The translations under genes and the position numbers were made by a program. Shown in pieces: positions 1 to 10,817 of a DNA stretch of 64,000 nucleotides. The DNA lies in NCBI GenBank assembly GCA_037178625.1, contig CM074128.1, positions 1,116,001-1,180,000 of the forward strand, in the 5' to 3' direction. Under the pieces are notes generated by a model, which was not told where the DNA came from, searched no databases, and saw only the letters and a list, made by a program, of their open reading frames with translations. Source of the stretch: Skeletonema tropicum. Lineage: Eukaryota > Bacillariophyta > Thalassiosirophyceae > Thalassiosirales > Thalassiosiraceae. Within the stretch, counting starts at the first letter, position 1, and the number at the start of each line of letters is the position of its first letter.

Positions 1-2
1 TG

Positions 3-233
3 GAGACGAAAGAGTTGGAGCTTTCTTCTGGTGAAGGAGAGGAGAAGGATTCTATCCCGCCATTGAAGTTGTATGCGCAAATCAACCATATTCGAGATTC
101 GGACACTGGGAATGTTGAGTTGAAGACTGCTGATGTGAACATTCGTTTGTTAGAGCAAGTTCAATTGCCTGGTGCAACTGTGGACTTATATGAGAATGAA
201 AAAGTGGGCCAGGTTTCATTTCAACCATTGTAG
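3..233 (+). CDS. 3' end of an unidentified protein gene (5' truncated by window edge)
   Basis: An open frame enters from the left edge and ends at a TAG at 231-233, giving about 76 C-terminal residues. The tail is acidic near its start, then mixed and beta-strand-like (KLYAQINHI, LPGATVDLYEN), and finishes in VSFQPL. No membrane segment or known motif is visible. I do not recognise the family. The only support for coding is that the frame stays open from the edge with balanced composition and is followed by a normal intergenic gap before the next gene on the same strand. Confidence 0.5.
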   Translation, partial: ETKELELSSGEGEEKDSIPPLKLYAQINHIRDSDTGNVELKTADVNIRLLEQVQLPGATVDLYENEKVGQVSFQPL

Positions 234-955
234 ATGATTTCACATTTAACGAAGGAAAAAGATACTTGCTCTGTAGTTGTAACCGCAATAAAGATTAGAA
301 TGTTTTGAAGAGAATAAAGCATCATCCAGGTTTATGATGCAGCTGAGAAGACGCGCAGCATTACTTCCAGACAGCCGAGTTCAGCAAGAACATGACAGGA
401 AATGTTTAGAATAGATATTGTCTACTGGGATAGGTTACATCTTGCAGTATAATGAAAAGCACAAATTGAAAGATTCTGAGCTAACGATAAAGCTATGTCT
501 ATCTTGCCGGACCTCCTCTCGCTGTTGCAAGAAGATACTAAGCCTACGCTGATCAAGAAAATGTACCTTTTCTAACCGATCTACTTGGTAGATCTTCAGT
601 TCAGGTTCATGTTCATGCTCTTCCATCTTGCGCCAAATAATGTATTGGTTCCTACGTTAATCAGAGCTCTGTGCTGGCAAGACAAAAGCTCTCTTTTTCA
701 ACCCTGCCGATGATGACGAATGATGTTCGGCTGCTAAAGCAACACAAAATTCTGCTACAATACCTTACACATATAGGAGTATGCTGGTAACTGGTAACTT
801 ATTCTTGTTCCTACCATACCACTTCATCTCGCATAAATACCATTGACATTATCTCAAGGTCGCTCGTAATTAGGGAGCCTACAGTCATCCATCGTTGCGC
901 TCGTTTGATTGCACAGCAGCAGTCTGCAAATCTAACGCTATACTAAACCACTACC
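234..955. other. intergenic, no gene recognised
   Basis: About 720 bases between two plus-strand genes. Short open frames occur on both strands but none has protein-like composition, splice context or a recognisable motif. The 3' part should hold the promoter and 5' UTR of the F-box gene at 956. Confidence 0.4.
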
Positions 956-2375
956 ATGGCAACAAGAGAACGGGATGAGGCACTGCCTGCCATTCCTGAG
1001 GACTCAGAATCGAAACTGCGGTCAACCTCTTTAATTGATGATGAAGAAGCTGACGATGATCAGGAGCATGCGGCTCTACGATGCAGATAATATACAAGCC
1101 GACGAAGAGGCACCCACAGGCGTTGACAACAATGAAGCATCTCTTACAACTTCACATACCAGCAACGAAGATGGAAATAGATTTTACGTACAATCAGCAA
1201 CAGGAGGGCGTTGGGAGTTGACGTGGCCAATATGGCACTTGTTACCTAGAAATGAACGCCGTGAGATAGCCTCTCAATATGGAATGAAAACCATTGGTGA
1301 ATTCGAAGAATACATGTCACTGACGAGAGCAGTAGATGAATCAGAGGGAGTATTTGGATTAGCTAGGTCGGGTGTTATCGTAAGCTCTGCAGCCGATATG
1401 CGAGAGAGCATTGATGTGGCTGCTAATGTTTCCAACAGCGATGATTCAAATCAAGTTTCGGACAACCATTCATCTAATTGGCAGCCACCTCTGGTTGTAG
1501 GAAATGATGATGACGACGATGACTCATCAGTGTCTTCTTCAGAGGATATTGACTCTTCCGAAGAGGCGCGCTCATCTACTGGCTTTGAGAATGTGGATTT
1601 AGAGAGCAACTATTTGGAAATCATTGAGAAAGGCGGACTACCCTGCACAATCCCAGATGAGATTCTACGCAAGTGTTTTGCATTTCTACCAATTGACGAT
1701 CACGCCAACCTCGCATTAGTATCTCCTCATTGGTCGAAATTCACGCGTTGTGAGGAACTGTACAAATCTCTATGCCAACGTATCTATCTCAATCAATCCA
1801 AGAGAAAAGTGTTGAATGTTCATAAATTTGGCAATTCCTATCGAAGAATGCTCGAGCTCCGTCCAAGGATTAGGGTTGGAGGTGGACTATATGTATTGAA
1901 GTATCAAGAAGTCAAAAAGATCCAACGAGACATGTGGACTGAAATTCCAGTCGGTGCTGTATTAGAGTCTATTTACTATAGATACCTCTACTTCTTCGAA
2001 GATGGTCGCGTAATGTATGCGTTGACACACGCCCATCCACATGAAATGATTCCACGATTTGCAAACATGATCCTTCGTGGCTATGGCAGCAAAGATAAGT
2101 GGGGTGTTTGGGGAAAGTATCAAATTAAGAAAGATATTGTGAGAGTATGGGCATCTCAACAATGGCATGATGTTTGCTTTCAAATGAAGGTTCTCCCGTC
2201 GAATAAAGTTTTGAACTACGACAATGGTGACAGAGGGGTATGTACATCAATGCAGTTGGAAAAGCATATGTCGAGCGCTTCGGGCAACTTTGAAGACGAT
2301 AATCAGTATGATTTAGTCACGTACGAAGTGCCTCAACACTTGTATTTTCGATTCTTGCGTGACAGAAGATTATGA
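956..2375 (+). CDS. F-box protein, FBXO9/Hrt3-like
   Basis: Likely substrate-recognition subunit of an SCF ubiquitin ligase. An F-box lies at about 1650-1800 (LPCTIPDEILRKCFAFLPID, then a Trp-Ser-Lys helix). It is followed by a C-terminal region like that of FBXO9 and yeast Hrt3: RPRIRVGGLYVLK-type start, a Tyr-Tyr-Arg-Tyr strand and an FEDGRVMYALT strand. The stretch before the F-box is acidic and Ser-rich. I place the start at ATG 956 (context ACCATGG). That frame reads an acidic 44-residue start and stops at about 1088, while the main frame is open from before 1035 to 2375. Joining them needs one skipped base between about 1035 and 1087. The alternative is initiation at ATG 1035, giving 446 residues, but that N-terminus (MMMKKLTMIRSM) looks artificial. 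Confidence 0.75.
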
Positions 2376-2411
2376 TAGAGCTCAATTAAATTGATTAGAT
2401 CTGTTTTTGCG

Positions 2412-3592
2412 TCAAAATCGTTTGCGTTGAAATACAAACATCTTTTCATATCCCTTGCCCCCCGGAGACCGCTTCACTTCCATTACTTTTAACAAGACCC
2501 ATTCAGCTTCTTTTGCATTGTCACCAGTCTTTCCCAGGAAATAATTGAAGAATTCTTCGTCTGCATTAGCACCTCCGCATCCTTCTCCGACGTAAATGAC
2601 TGTATCATTTCGATCTGATGATTCAATGTATGCCTTGACAGTTTCCAACGCCATACTTCCAGGAGAAGGATACACCAACATTAACACTCTGCCACGAGAC
2701 GCGAAACCTTTCACAGCGTCAATATGAGACGCAAGCTTCACCTTGTCGTAAAAGTATTGTTTTGCTGGAACTGTCCTTTGATGATATATTTTCGGTGATA
2801 AAGGTAGCTCTTGCATGTTGTCAAAAGCAAGTACCAGATCAAACGCCTTTCCACTTGACTTGTCTTGCTTTCTCTGTAGATTGTGAAAATCGTTTATTGC
2901 ACGTGCCCATTGTCCATTGCCGGCACCCACTTCAACAATACCTCTATCTTTTGCTAACTCATCTACCAAGTATTTCACTATTTCAGGTGTATGACCCACA
3001 CATCCATATTGCGCCAAGAAATCCTCACGAATCTGAGGAGTAACACCTTTCCCATAAACCATCTCATTTACTTCTTGCAGTATTGGTTGCATCAGTTGCT
3101 GATCTTGGCTTTGTCCTTGCAGCCATTAGCCGTTTGGAGGACAGGATTTTCTGAAGCTTCACTTCATCAGCTTGCCGCCGGCGTACTCCACGTACGATTT
3201 CAGGATAGGAAAATATAGGGATCTTTGGAGTTGATGAGGCGTGGAGTGGGCAGTGATGAGTAAGACATCAACTTTAAATTGTAGAGTAGCAGAGTCGTTC
3301 GAGATAGAGGTTTCGGTACTACTGTTTTGGTGATTGCAGTCTCAGTTGTAGTCACAGACAGAGACTTATTTGTTATCTCTTTTTCACACATTGCTAAGCT
3401 GCGATTGTAACAATTCTCTGACCATTCACTATTTATATTATAATTTGGTTTGTAGAAGTAATAATGCAATGCCGCCGAAGCACCAATTGCTGCGGTCATT
3501 GACAAAATCGCATGGTTGTTTTGTGTAAGTTTTGATTGAGATGATAATATTGACTTCGCAACATGACGGAAAAACAATGGGCGACTAATCAT
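2412..3592 (-). CDS. putative SAM-dependent methyltransferase-like protein (three exons)
   Basis: The last exon (3108..2412) carries a Rossmann methyltransferase motif I, GIVEVGAGNGQWARAI, then a DLVLAFDN strand. Further methyltransferase motifs are weak, so the substrate is unknown. I infer three exons on the minus strand: 3592..3390, 3321..3163 and 3108..2412. The introns are 68 nt (gtgtga...aaacag) and 54 nt (gtgaag...caaag). Both joins keep one frame and yield a 352-residue protein. The middle exon reads KVDVLLITAHSTPHQLQRSL and joins as GGKLMN-QDQQL. The start is the ATG at 3592 (MISRPLFFRHVAKSIL), a basic amphipathic N-terminus that would suit a mitochondrial presequence. It ends 37 bases from the convergent F-box gene. 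The family call rests on one motif. Confidence 0.6.
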
Positions 3593-3979
3593 CGTGATCC
3601 AATATGCGCAGCTCTGCACTATTTGTAGAGATCAAAGAGAGGTGGCAACAGCAGCTAGCAATGCTATCACAGGGCCCTTGCTGCAACTATAGTGCTCTCT
3701 ATGTGCTCCCGTGATCTGCTGTTGTTCGTTTTTGAGATGATGTTGTTGGGTGGTAGTGTTACAGAGAGTGTTACGTTTTACAGAGAGTGTTACATGTTAC
3801 AAAACACTCCAAATAAACCTGGCCCGGCCGGATAAACGGTCCACGAAACTGTAACCCTCCATTCGAGGTTCTATATCTATTATCTATCCTGATAGACACT
3901 GATCAATATGTACGATGCCACTCGCGCGGAATGGTTTTATATGATTGTCTCTACCAATCTATGGAAGTCCCAAAAAGAG
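3593..3979. other. intergenic between two minus-strand genes
   Basis: Holds the 5' region of the methyltransferase-like gene and the 3' region of the pseudouridine synthase. A 15-base motif, tacagagagtgttac, occurs twice in tandem near 3760-3795. No gene was recognised. Confidence 0.4.
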
Positions 3980-5213
3980 TTAAAACCGAAAGTCACCATG
4001 TTCCACGTCCACCAAGAACAACCCTTGAGCAGGAGCCATACCTGGCGCTGCCCCTCTGTCTTTTTTCTCCAAAATCTCCTTTACATCCTCTGGTTTCAGC
4101 CTTCCTTGTCCTACCTCTACTAAACACGCAACTATATTGCGCACTTGATGATATAGAAAGCTCTTCCCTTTGATGACGATTGTTATCATATTGAACGTAT
4201 CCGGGATAGGTAACGAGTCGCAGTTGGAAACAGCAGACGAATTCTCCACCCCACTTGCCAGCATGAAGCCAGGGACTACGCCATGATATCTCTCTTTGTG
4301 TACAACGATCTCATCTAAAGTCGTCACTGGTGTCGATCTCTGACATCCCTTTCCCTCTAAAGCTAGTAAAGTCATGCGTTCCTACAAGATAGCTTGCGGC
4401 ATGGTTCATATCATCAATATTTAGCTCACCAATGTTGCCTTTGTCGTCATGAATTCTCCAAACTCGATCAAGTTCAAATGGCTGCGAGTGGTAATACGAT
4501 GGACTCTTCGCTTCAATTGCGTAGGAATGCAATATGCGGTATGCGTATGTACGTCTTGTAGCAGTAAATCGCACGTCAAATGGCAAATCTTTCGGATTGT
4601 ATTCATCTTCTGGAAGAGAAGGGTTGTAATTTTGATTTGGTGTAACTATGTCGGGTGCAACCGCTGACGATAGGATTGTAATGTTGTTGTTGATGGGGAG
4701 ATTGTAGAAGTTAGCTTTGGATGCTTTGTTTCGAATATTCTTGTGCAGTGGTGTATCATTTTCATCGTCATCTTCTGATGGTAGCAGGCATGGAATACGA
4801 GATAGATAAAAATTGATTCCATCTACGAGATTCTTTGGTTTCCATTGTTTTGTTGCACGCGCTGATGTTTGTTTGTCTGCATCACCACCCTTCTTCTTCA
4901 ATCTGGGCCGGATATCAACTTGCAATGTATTCCTCCAAGCATGAACACCTCTATCAGTACGAGAAGAAACCTGAATGTTCTGATAGTTATTCTCTCCTAC
5001 CAACAGATCTAATGCTCGTCGTAGTCTGCCCTCAACTGATTCAACACCACGCAAATCGGCTTGGATTGATTTGTCAGGATTGTACACGATGCAATTCTCT
5101 CCTGATGGACCTTGGTAGGAAAATCCAAGCAGTTTTCCTCCGTTGTATTGTACAGCGAAGATGTAGCGTGTATAGGCACGGCAGTAGTGGTATGGTGTCC
5201 CTAGGAATGGCAT
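3980..5213 (-). CDS. tRNA pseudouridine synthase, TruA family (one apparent frameshift)
   Basis: Isomerises uridine to pseudouridine in RNA. The catalytic Asp lies in SSRTDRGVHAWRN near the N-terminal third. The second lobe has FDVRFTATRRTYAYRI and GTHDFTSFRG, and the last part has FLYHQVRNIVACLVEVGQG, all typical of TruA. A low-complexity insertion (KKKGGDADKQ and following) separates conserved blocks, as in many eukaryotic relatives. The start is taken at ATG 5213 (MPFLGTPYHYCRAYTRYIF); no plastid motif is obvious. The upstream frame ends at about 4311 and the C-terminal part reads in the next frame (+1). The shift falls at about 4345-4356 in a purine run, exactly where the family has FRG-x-GCQ. 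The expected product is about 410 residues. Whether tRNA is the target cannot be read from sequence. Confidence 0.85.
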
Positions 5214-5470
5214 GGTTGGCACATACACATAATGGCATCAACATCATTCATTATTTGCATCATCACAAAAATCAACCACAACAACTTTTACCGCTGGCAC
5301 AGCAGCCCCTCACAAAAACTTTTAGGGGGGCATCGTATCGCCGAATCTTTGCGCTCCATCCGCCGCTCTTTTTTTGTGAACTTTTGAAATCAATCAACCA
5401 CATCAATTTCATTTCAATATTGCATAAATTCCCCATAAATTCATAAATTCCCTCTCGTATTGTTTGAAAG

Positions 5471-6724
5471 ATGCAACTCAATACGGCCCTCACCATCGGA
5501 GCAGTCGGCCTCCGAACCGCTCTCGTATCATCCTTCACCTGCCCCGGACCTGTAGCAATTTCACCACGGTTTGCGTATGTCTCCCAGCACCCCTACCGAC
5601 AAGCCGTTGACAGCAGCTATCCATTACGAACTCCCCCACTTTGTGTATCTCCCAAGGCGCCTGTGGAAGAGTCAGACGAGACTTTACTCACTCCAGAAAC
5701 CTATGCAACCTCGCAATCAGCTGAGAATGAAGTGGAACATATAATTATGGATGCAGCTGTGGAGGCCTTCCAATCTACGGATTTTACGACAGAACCTCAC
5801 CTTCCACCTGAATTGGAAAGTTGCGAAGTCATATACGACAACACTTCTGATCTCCCACCCAGTGATTCATTACGTAGTGATTCATTCCAGCGGTCGTTGT
5901 TAGCTCAGCAGTTTGCATACAATACCAAAAAGTCTGCACCTACTGTTCCATCAGAAGAGACAACAGACGAGACACCAGACGCATCAAAGAAGCAAGAAGC
6001 ATTCCAGCGTTCCCTGCTGGCAGCTAGACTCAAAACCAACGATACCACAGAAAAATCATTACTTGAGGCGGAGGAAGAATTTCTTCAGAAGGATTCTCAA
6101 ATGAACTGGATGGAGAGTGAGGTTCGTGCTGCATCCTTCGGGGCGAAGGAGAGTTTACCATTCCATGACTCTGCAGCCATGGCTACGCGGTCTGCTGATC
6201 TCGCAGATGCCGAGAACACGGCGGCGGCGGCGACAACATCAACTGCTTCTACTACTGCAACTGACCAGGTTGCTGCTGCAAAGAAAAAGATTGGGATAAC
6301 ACCTGTAAGTTATGATTTGGAACTTGCAAAAACAGCCGGACGAAGGCCATCCAAACAGCCTGTCGACATTGAAATTCAAAGTTATGTTACAAAAAAAGGT
6401 GTTGAAATAACCAAAGGAGAGAATGCGGAAGAAGCTTGGTGTTGACACCACCGACAATAATAAAGATGGACCTGCAAACGAAAAGGGCTTGTGGTAAGAA
6501 AATTGGGGAAGGAGGATTCTGTCACAAGTTATTTGGCGACAGGAGAAAAAAGTAAGGCCCAAACTGCATTTCAATCTGCGCTTCAAAAACTTCTGCAAAC
6601 TGGATTGGTAAAGCGCTTCCGTCAACCAAAGGTTTTGATTGCGTCTATACTCTTGGCTGTTTTGTGTCGAAGTCTTGCTCTTGCCTGGTTTGGCAACCCT
6701 GCAATGCGATTGAAGTTGAAGTAA
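5471..6724 (+). CDS. unknown secretory or plastid-routed protein with C-terminal membrane segment
   Basis: The N-terminus (MQLNTALTIGAVGLRTALVS, then SFTCPGPVA) resembles a signal peptide followed by a diatom plastid-type Phe-containing site, though the fit to ASAFAP is loose. Most of the protein is acidic and Ser/Thr-rich, with two copies of an FQRSLLA element (near 5885 and 6000). I infer an 87-nt intron, 6399..6485, because the first frame hits stops at 6443 but the same frame is open again after the acceptor. The join is phase 1 and gives 388 residues. The last 35 residues hold one hydrophobic segment (VLIASILLAVLCRSLALAWF). No enzyme motif is seen and the family was not recognised. It could be a thylakoid or envelope protein. 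Confidence 0.6.
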
Positions 6725-6817
6725 TTCTGTTCTGTAGATATGTGAAGTGGGTTACATAAGTATTTAGACTATCTCTTATCAATTACTATCTTGTCTCTAA
6801 TCATGTTGCAGCATCAT

Positions 6818-7424
6818 CTAGATATGTTTGCTGTCTTCCCTATAATTTGACTTGATCAAGGGATACCATTCATAAGGTAAGAATACAAATGTAGAGTACA
6901 CCCAGAGGCTGAAGGCAATGGCCGGGAGTAACACATCCCTAGAGTCGAGATTTGTTTCATTGAATGTTCTCACAATCCAAGTGAGTAACGACGAGAGGCG
7001 ATAGCAGTTAGCCAAAAGAGTAAATGGGAACAAAATCCACTTTCTCTGCTCTCCAGCCATAATTATTATGCACTCCAATGCAATTTGTGTCTGGAATATG
7101 AGCAGATGAGAAGCCAAGAGATGCCCATGCATAGGAGTTCTTTGTATCAAATGCTCAAGGATGCTTAGCCAAGGTACCAATAAGGTGAAAAACACTTCCA
7201 ATCGTGGATAAAGTATTGAATTTCATCCTAAATCTCTTGCCTTTGGGTCGTTCGTAAGGATCATTTGACTCAGACTCAAACATCGACAGGGAGAGTACGA
7301 TGAGAAGACCAAATCGACACGCTGCAAAATCTCGCCGAGGAATACTCTGCCCGAAGCATAGAACGAGTATTGAATCCATGATGAGACATGCTGATAGAAG
7401 AGTTTTAGCTTTTGTTTTGTTCAT
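6818..7424 (-). CDS. small multi-pass membrane protein, unknown (one apparent frameshift)
   Basis: Two overlapping minus-strand frames encode one hydrophobic protein of about 200 residues with four to five likely membrane helices (for example ILFPFTLLANCYRLSSLLTW and AIAFSLWVYSTFVFLPY). The start is taken at ATG 7424 (MNKTKAKTLLSACLIMDSIL). The first frame stops at 7155 and the second continues to 6818. A +1 shift at the run of five A/T bases at 7188-7192 joins them as STIGSVFFTLLVPWLSIL. The segment HGHLLASHLLIFQTQ holds histidines that might lie in a helix. I do not recognise the family. A short intron is an alternative, but none of reasonable length fits. Confidence 0.5.
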
Positions 7425-7711
7425 GATAAGTAGTGTTGTATGATGGAAAGAAATAAGCAAGCCCTCTCTCTCTCTTCTGCCTGGCACGAATTAGAAACCT
7501 ACCTACATACAACGGAATTAGTAGAAAACGGTGTCAAATGAAGGTGATCGCTATGTGTCGACTCCAAACGAGAACTCCTCTTGCCGCCACGCCTCTCCCG
7601 TTGAGATGATCGGTCGGTAGGCGGTGTGCCTCTGTCGAGATCCATAAAATATTGAACCAAAAAGAAGAAAGCAATACATACAATACAAATAGAATTCAGC
7701 AGTAGCTATTC

Positions 7712-9488
7712 ATGATGGCGCTTGAACAAAAGCATCATACTATCGATACTACCGATGATCATCACCTATCGAAACGTCCAAAACTGAATGAAAATGATCT
7801 CCTCGAAGACGATGCTCAAGATACTACTGCCGTTGAGGCAGCAGTAGACTTTGCCTTACAAATGCTGGATCGTGATCAGCGTAGGGTGCGTACTCTGTAA
7901 GTGATATATCATTGACGATGCTATAAACGTCAGCTCATTTCCTTAATGATACCTTACACACATAATATTCATCACAACAGAAGAGAACCTACCATTACAT
8001 TCTCTGTAGCTCCTCACAGAGACACCATAGGTCTGAAGTCAGATCAATTTGTGGGACAAATCTGCGCAAGCCTCCAAGCATGCGAACTCTCACACGACGC
8101 ATATACCAGAGCTCCAATTGATATAGTCGTCGCTCTAGACGTGTCTGGTAGCATGAGGGTAGAGAAGCTCGATCTATGCAAGAACACACTTAAACTACTC
8201 TTGAAAGAGTTGCACCATGATGACCGCTTCTGCCTCATTTCTTTCAGTGACGAAGCCAAGATCGAGATACCCATGCTCAAAGTAAATGAAGATCAAAAGC
8301 GTGTGGCAATGCATACTATCGAGCACTTAAGTACAAGAGGCCGTACAAACATTGCAAGTGCTATATCTTTGGCAGCTCAAATTGCGAACTCGGTTCCACA
8401 ACCAAACAAGGTTAGGTCGGTGTTCTTACTTACCGATGGTCAAGCGAATGTAGGTCCCACGGAGACTACAGATCTTGTTGAATTGACAGGAATCTTCGTG
8501 GAGGCAGGTAAGAAGTCTACTTCTCCACCCATCAGCCTTCATACCTTTGGCTATGGGCCTGAACCTGACCACAAGCTACTCCTTGATATGGCAAAGAAGA
8601 CGTCTGGTGGCAGCTTTTACCCAGTAAAAGATAACTCTCAAGTGTTCTCTGCATTCGGTGATGCAGTTGGAGGAATTTTAAGTGTTGTGGCACACGACGT
8701 CTGCCTAACTATATCCGTTCCTGTGGAGGCTGCTAGGTGTGGATCAGAGATCATTGCAGTGCATCATGACAACAAGAGAGAGGTTGCGAATGGTGTTTGG
8801 CAAGTATACATCGGAGATGTCTATGCAGAAGAAACACGAGACATTAGTAAGTCAAATCGAAACCATGAAATTCTTGACACAATTGACCAGACTAGTCCTC
8901 TAACGTTTGTTCATCATTTTTGCAGTGTTCGAAGTTACCTTAGCAAGTCCAAGTCGATCGTCTCTCGAGGATAGTACTCCAGCCATTCCACATGCTCTTG
9001 TGGAACTGACCTACATTGATACAATTCATCACACTCGTGTTGGGCCTGTATCTTCGGTGGCAGTGATCAAACGGCCAAATTCACAAGACTTGGCTTGGCC
9101 AAATCGTGACGTAGCAATTCAATGGCTGAGAGTACGAACAGCGAACTGCATTGCCCAAGTCGAGAGTATGGCTAAACTAGGTGAGTTAGACAAGGCAAAG
9201 AAGGAGGTAGAAGATTGGATAGAAGAGTTCACTAGTGAGTCCTTCGAGATTGGTGCAGCAAAGGAACCTCTCATAGAGCAGCTTCAAAAGGACTTGGCTG
9301 AATCGTTGGAACTTCTGAAAGGGGATACGTATAATGCTTACGTTGAGAATGATTTGGGTGTCAGAGTACGCACTCACATGTCGCAGAGATGCTCTGAGCC
9401 CTTCACGGGGAAGAGGAATGTATATCGAACTGCTCAGAAGACTTTCAGAGCACAAGCATTCCAAAAGGGATCAGCGTTGTCAAAATAG
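7712..9488 (+). CDS. von Willebrand factor A domain protein (three exons)
   Basis: A vWA domain starts near residue 120. It has a complete MIDAS: DVSGSM (Asp-x-Ser-x-Ser), a Thr in RGRTNIASAI and the Asp of VFLLTDGQA. These residues bind a divalent cation used in protein-protein contacts. A beta-rich region follows (ISVPVEAARCGSE, then FEVTLASPS), then a helical tail (QWLRVRTANCIAQVESMAKL). The layout resembles stand-alone eukaryotic vWA proteins such as the plant WAV3 group, but no RING finger is present. Exons are 7712..7896, 7981..8846 and 8926..9488. The introns are 84 and 79 nt, both with GTAAGT donors, and the sum is an exact 537 codons plus stop. There is no signal peptide, so it is probably cytosolic or nuclear. 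No frameshift was found. Confidence 0.85.
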
Positions 9489-9812
9489 TGTTGACATTTG
9501 TTTTGGAGTTTCATGCATTTTCATATTATGACTGTCGTAAGGCCTAACTTTTAACAAGTAATGTCCGTATTGAGAAAGAGAGTACACATGATCTGCAAAA
9601 TACTATCAAGTATGATGGACAGAATATTGGTAAGGAAGGAAGCAGTTTAATCATTCATGTTGGAGACAAAGAGTGATGTCACAGAGATAAATAGATATAA
9701 CTTAAAATAAAGAGACATTACGTTTCAATAGCAGGCTTATAAAATGAGGCATGTCCACCATCCTCATTTACACTGAAAAACAGATATCACACACACACAA
9801 AAAGGACGCTTG
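9489..9812. other. convergent intergenic region, nothing recognised
   Basis: About 320 bases between the 3' ends of a plus-strand and a minus-strand gene. AT-rich, with no repeat or gene seen. Confidence 0.35.
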
Positions 9813-10410
9813 CTACACTCCAACAGTTAAGACAGAAGTATGTGGGTGTGGTCTAAACGAAGCTAGTGAATCTTCCGACTGGATATCATTACGTGCACGT
9901 GCGTTATCTTCACGAAGTCGATTACGTCGATTATACGGTAGCAATTTCATGCCATAATGTCCAAACAAGCCCACTATCATTGCGACAAGTATAACTGCTG
10001 CACACGTTTGAAACAGGCTCATTCCAAAAATACCCGACTCATGTTCTTCTTCTAATTGTGAATTATTGTCGTGTATCGTTGAAGAATTGGACACTGTCGC
10101 AGAATCAGATGCTGTGGCTGCGCTCATTGAGAGAGCTTTGTCAGAAGGGTCAAGTATTGATTCTGAAAGAGACGTAGGTACTGATGACGATGATGATAAC
10201 TTCTCTACTGAAGGATGAATTGACGGCGCCGCTTGATGGTATGATATCGGTTTTGACAGCATCAGCTGTCGACAAAACTCTGAGGGAATGCCCAGCATGA
10301 CCATGATATGTGTGTTGCAAGCCGCGTAGAAGGATAGGATCACCAGCAGCTGACTCAATGATGGAAGCAGCAGCAAGCACGATGCCAGCACGGGGAAGGT
10401 AGACTTTCAT
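9813..10410 (-). CDS. putative single-pass type I membrane protein, unknown
   Basis: The start at ATG 10410 gives a convincing signal peptide (MKVYLPRAGIVLAAASIIES). The C-terminal part, read in another frame, has a Ser-rich luminal stretch, one membrane helix (TCAAVILVAMIVGLFGHYG) and a basic tail (YNRRNRLRED). The frames can be joined in two ways. One is a 64-nt intron at 10343..10280 (gtgatc...cctcag). The other is a +1 shift anywhere in the overlap, such as occurs in other genes here. Both keep the signal peptide and the helix. The expected length is 175-195 residues. No domain was recognised. Confidence 0.5.
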
Positions 10411-10817
10411 GATGCTTGTCACGAACTGCTGCTGCTACATTCGGCCTACGGCTACACGTACCTAGTATGCTTACCAGCTCGGAGTAGCTGACATTTACGT
10501 TGTTTAGTGACCGAACCCGCGAGACCGACGAGACTCATTTCAAAAAAGTTTAAATGAGGACCACAAGAAGCGACGTAAGAAAGAGAAAGCGAAGGTGAGA
10601 TTATTGTCAGATTTCCTATTTCGAACGAAAGAACATCTCTAAAATAGAATCCAAGACTGAGTACCGCACATCCAGACACCCAACATCCAACGCTTCATGT
10701 TACAAGATTCAACGCTTTTTTCAACTCCCCACAACTCCCGAGTTTTGAATTGAACAAGGAACTGAATTTGCCGCCAGCGCCGCAAACAACGACATCCGCA
10801 CAGACATCATCACCAAG
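10411..10817. other. divergent promoter region
   Basis: About 400 bases between a minus-strand gene starting at 10410 and a plus-strand gene starting at 10818. Probably holds both promoters. No other feature was seen. Confidence 0.35.
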
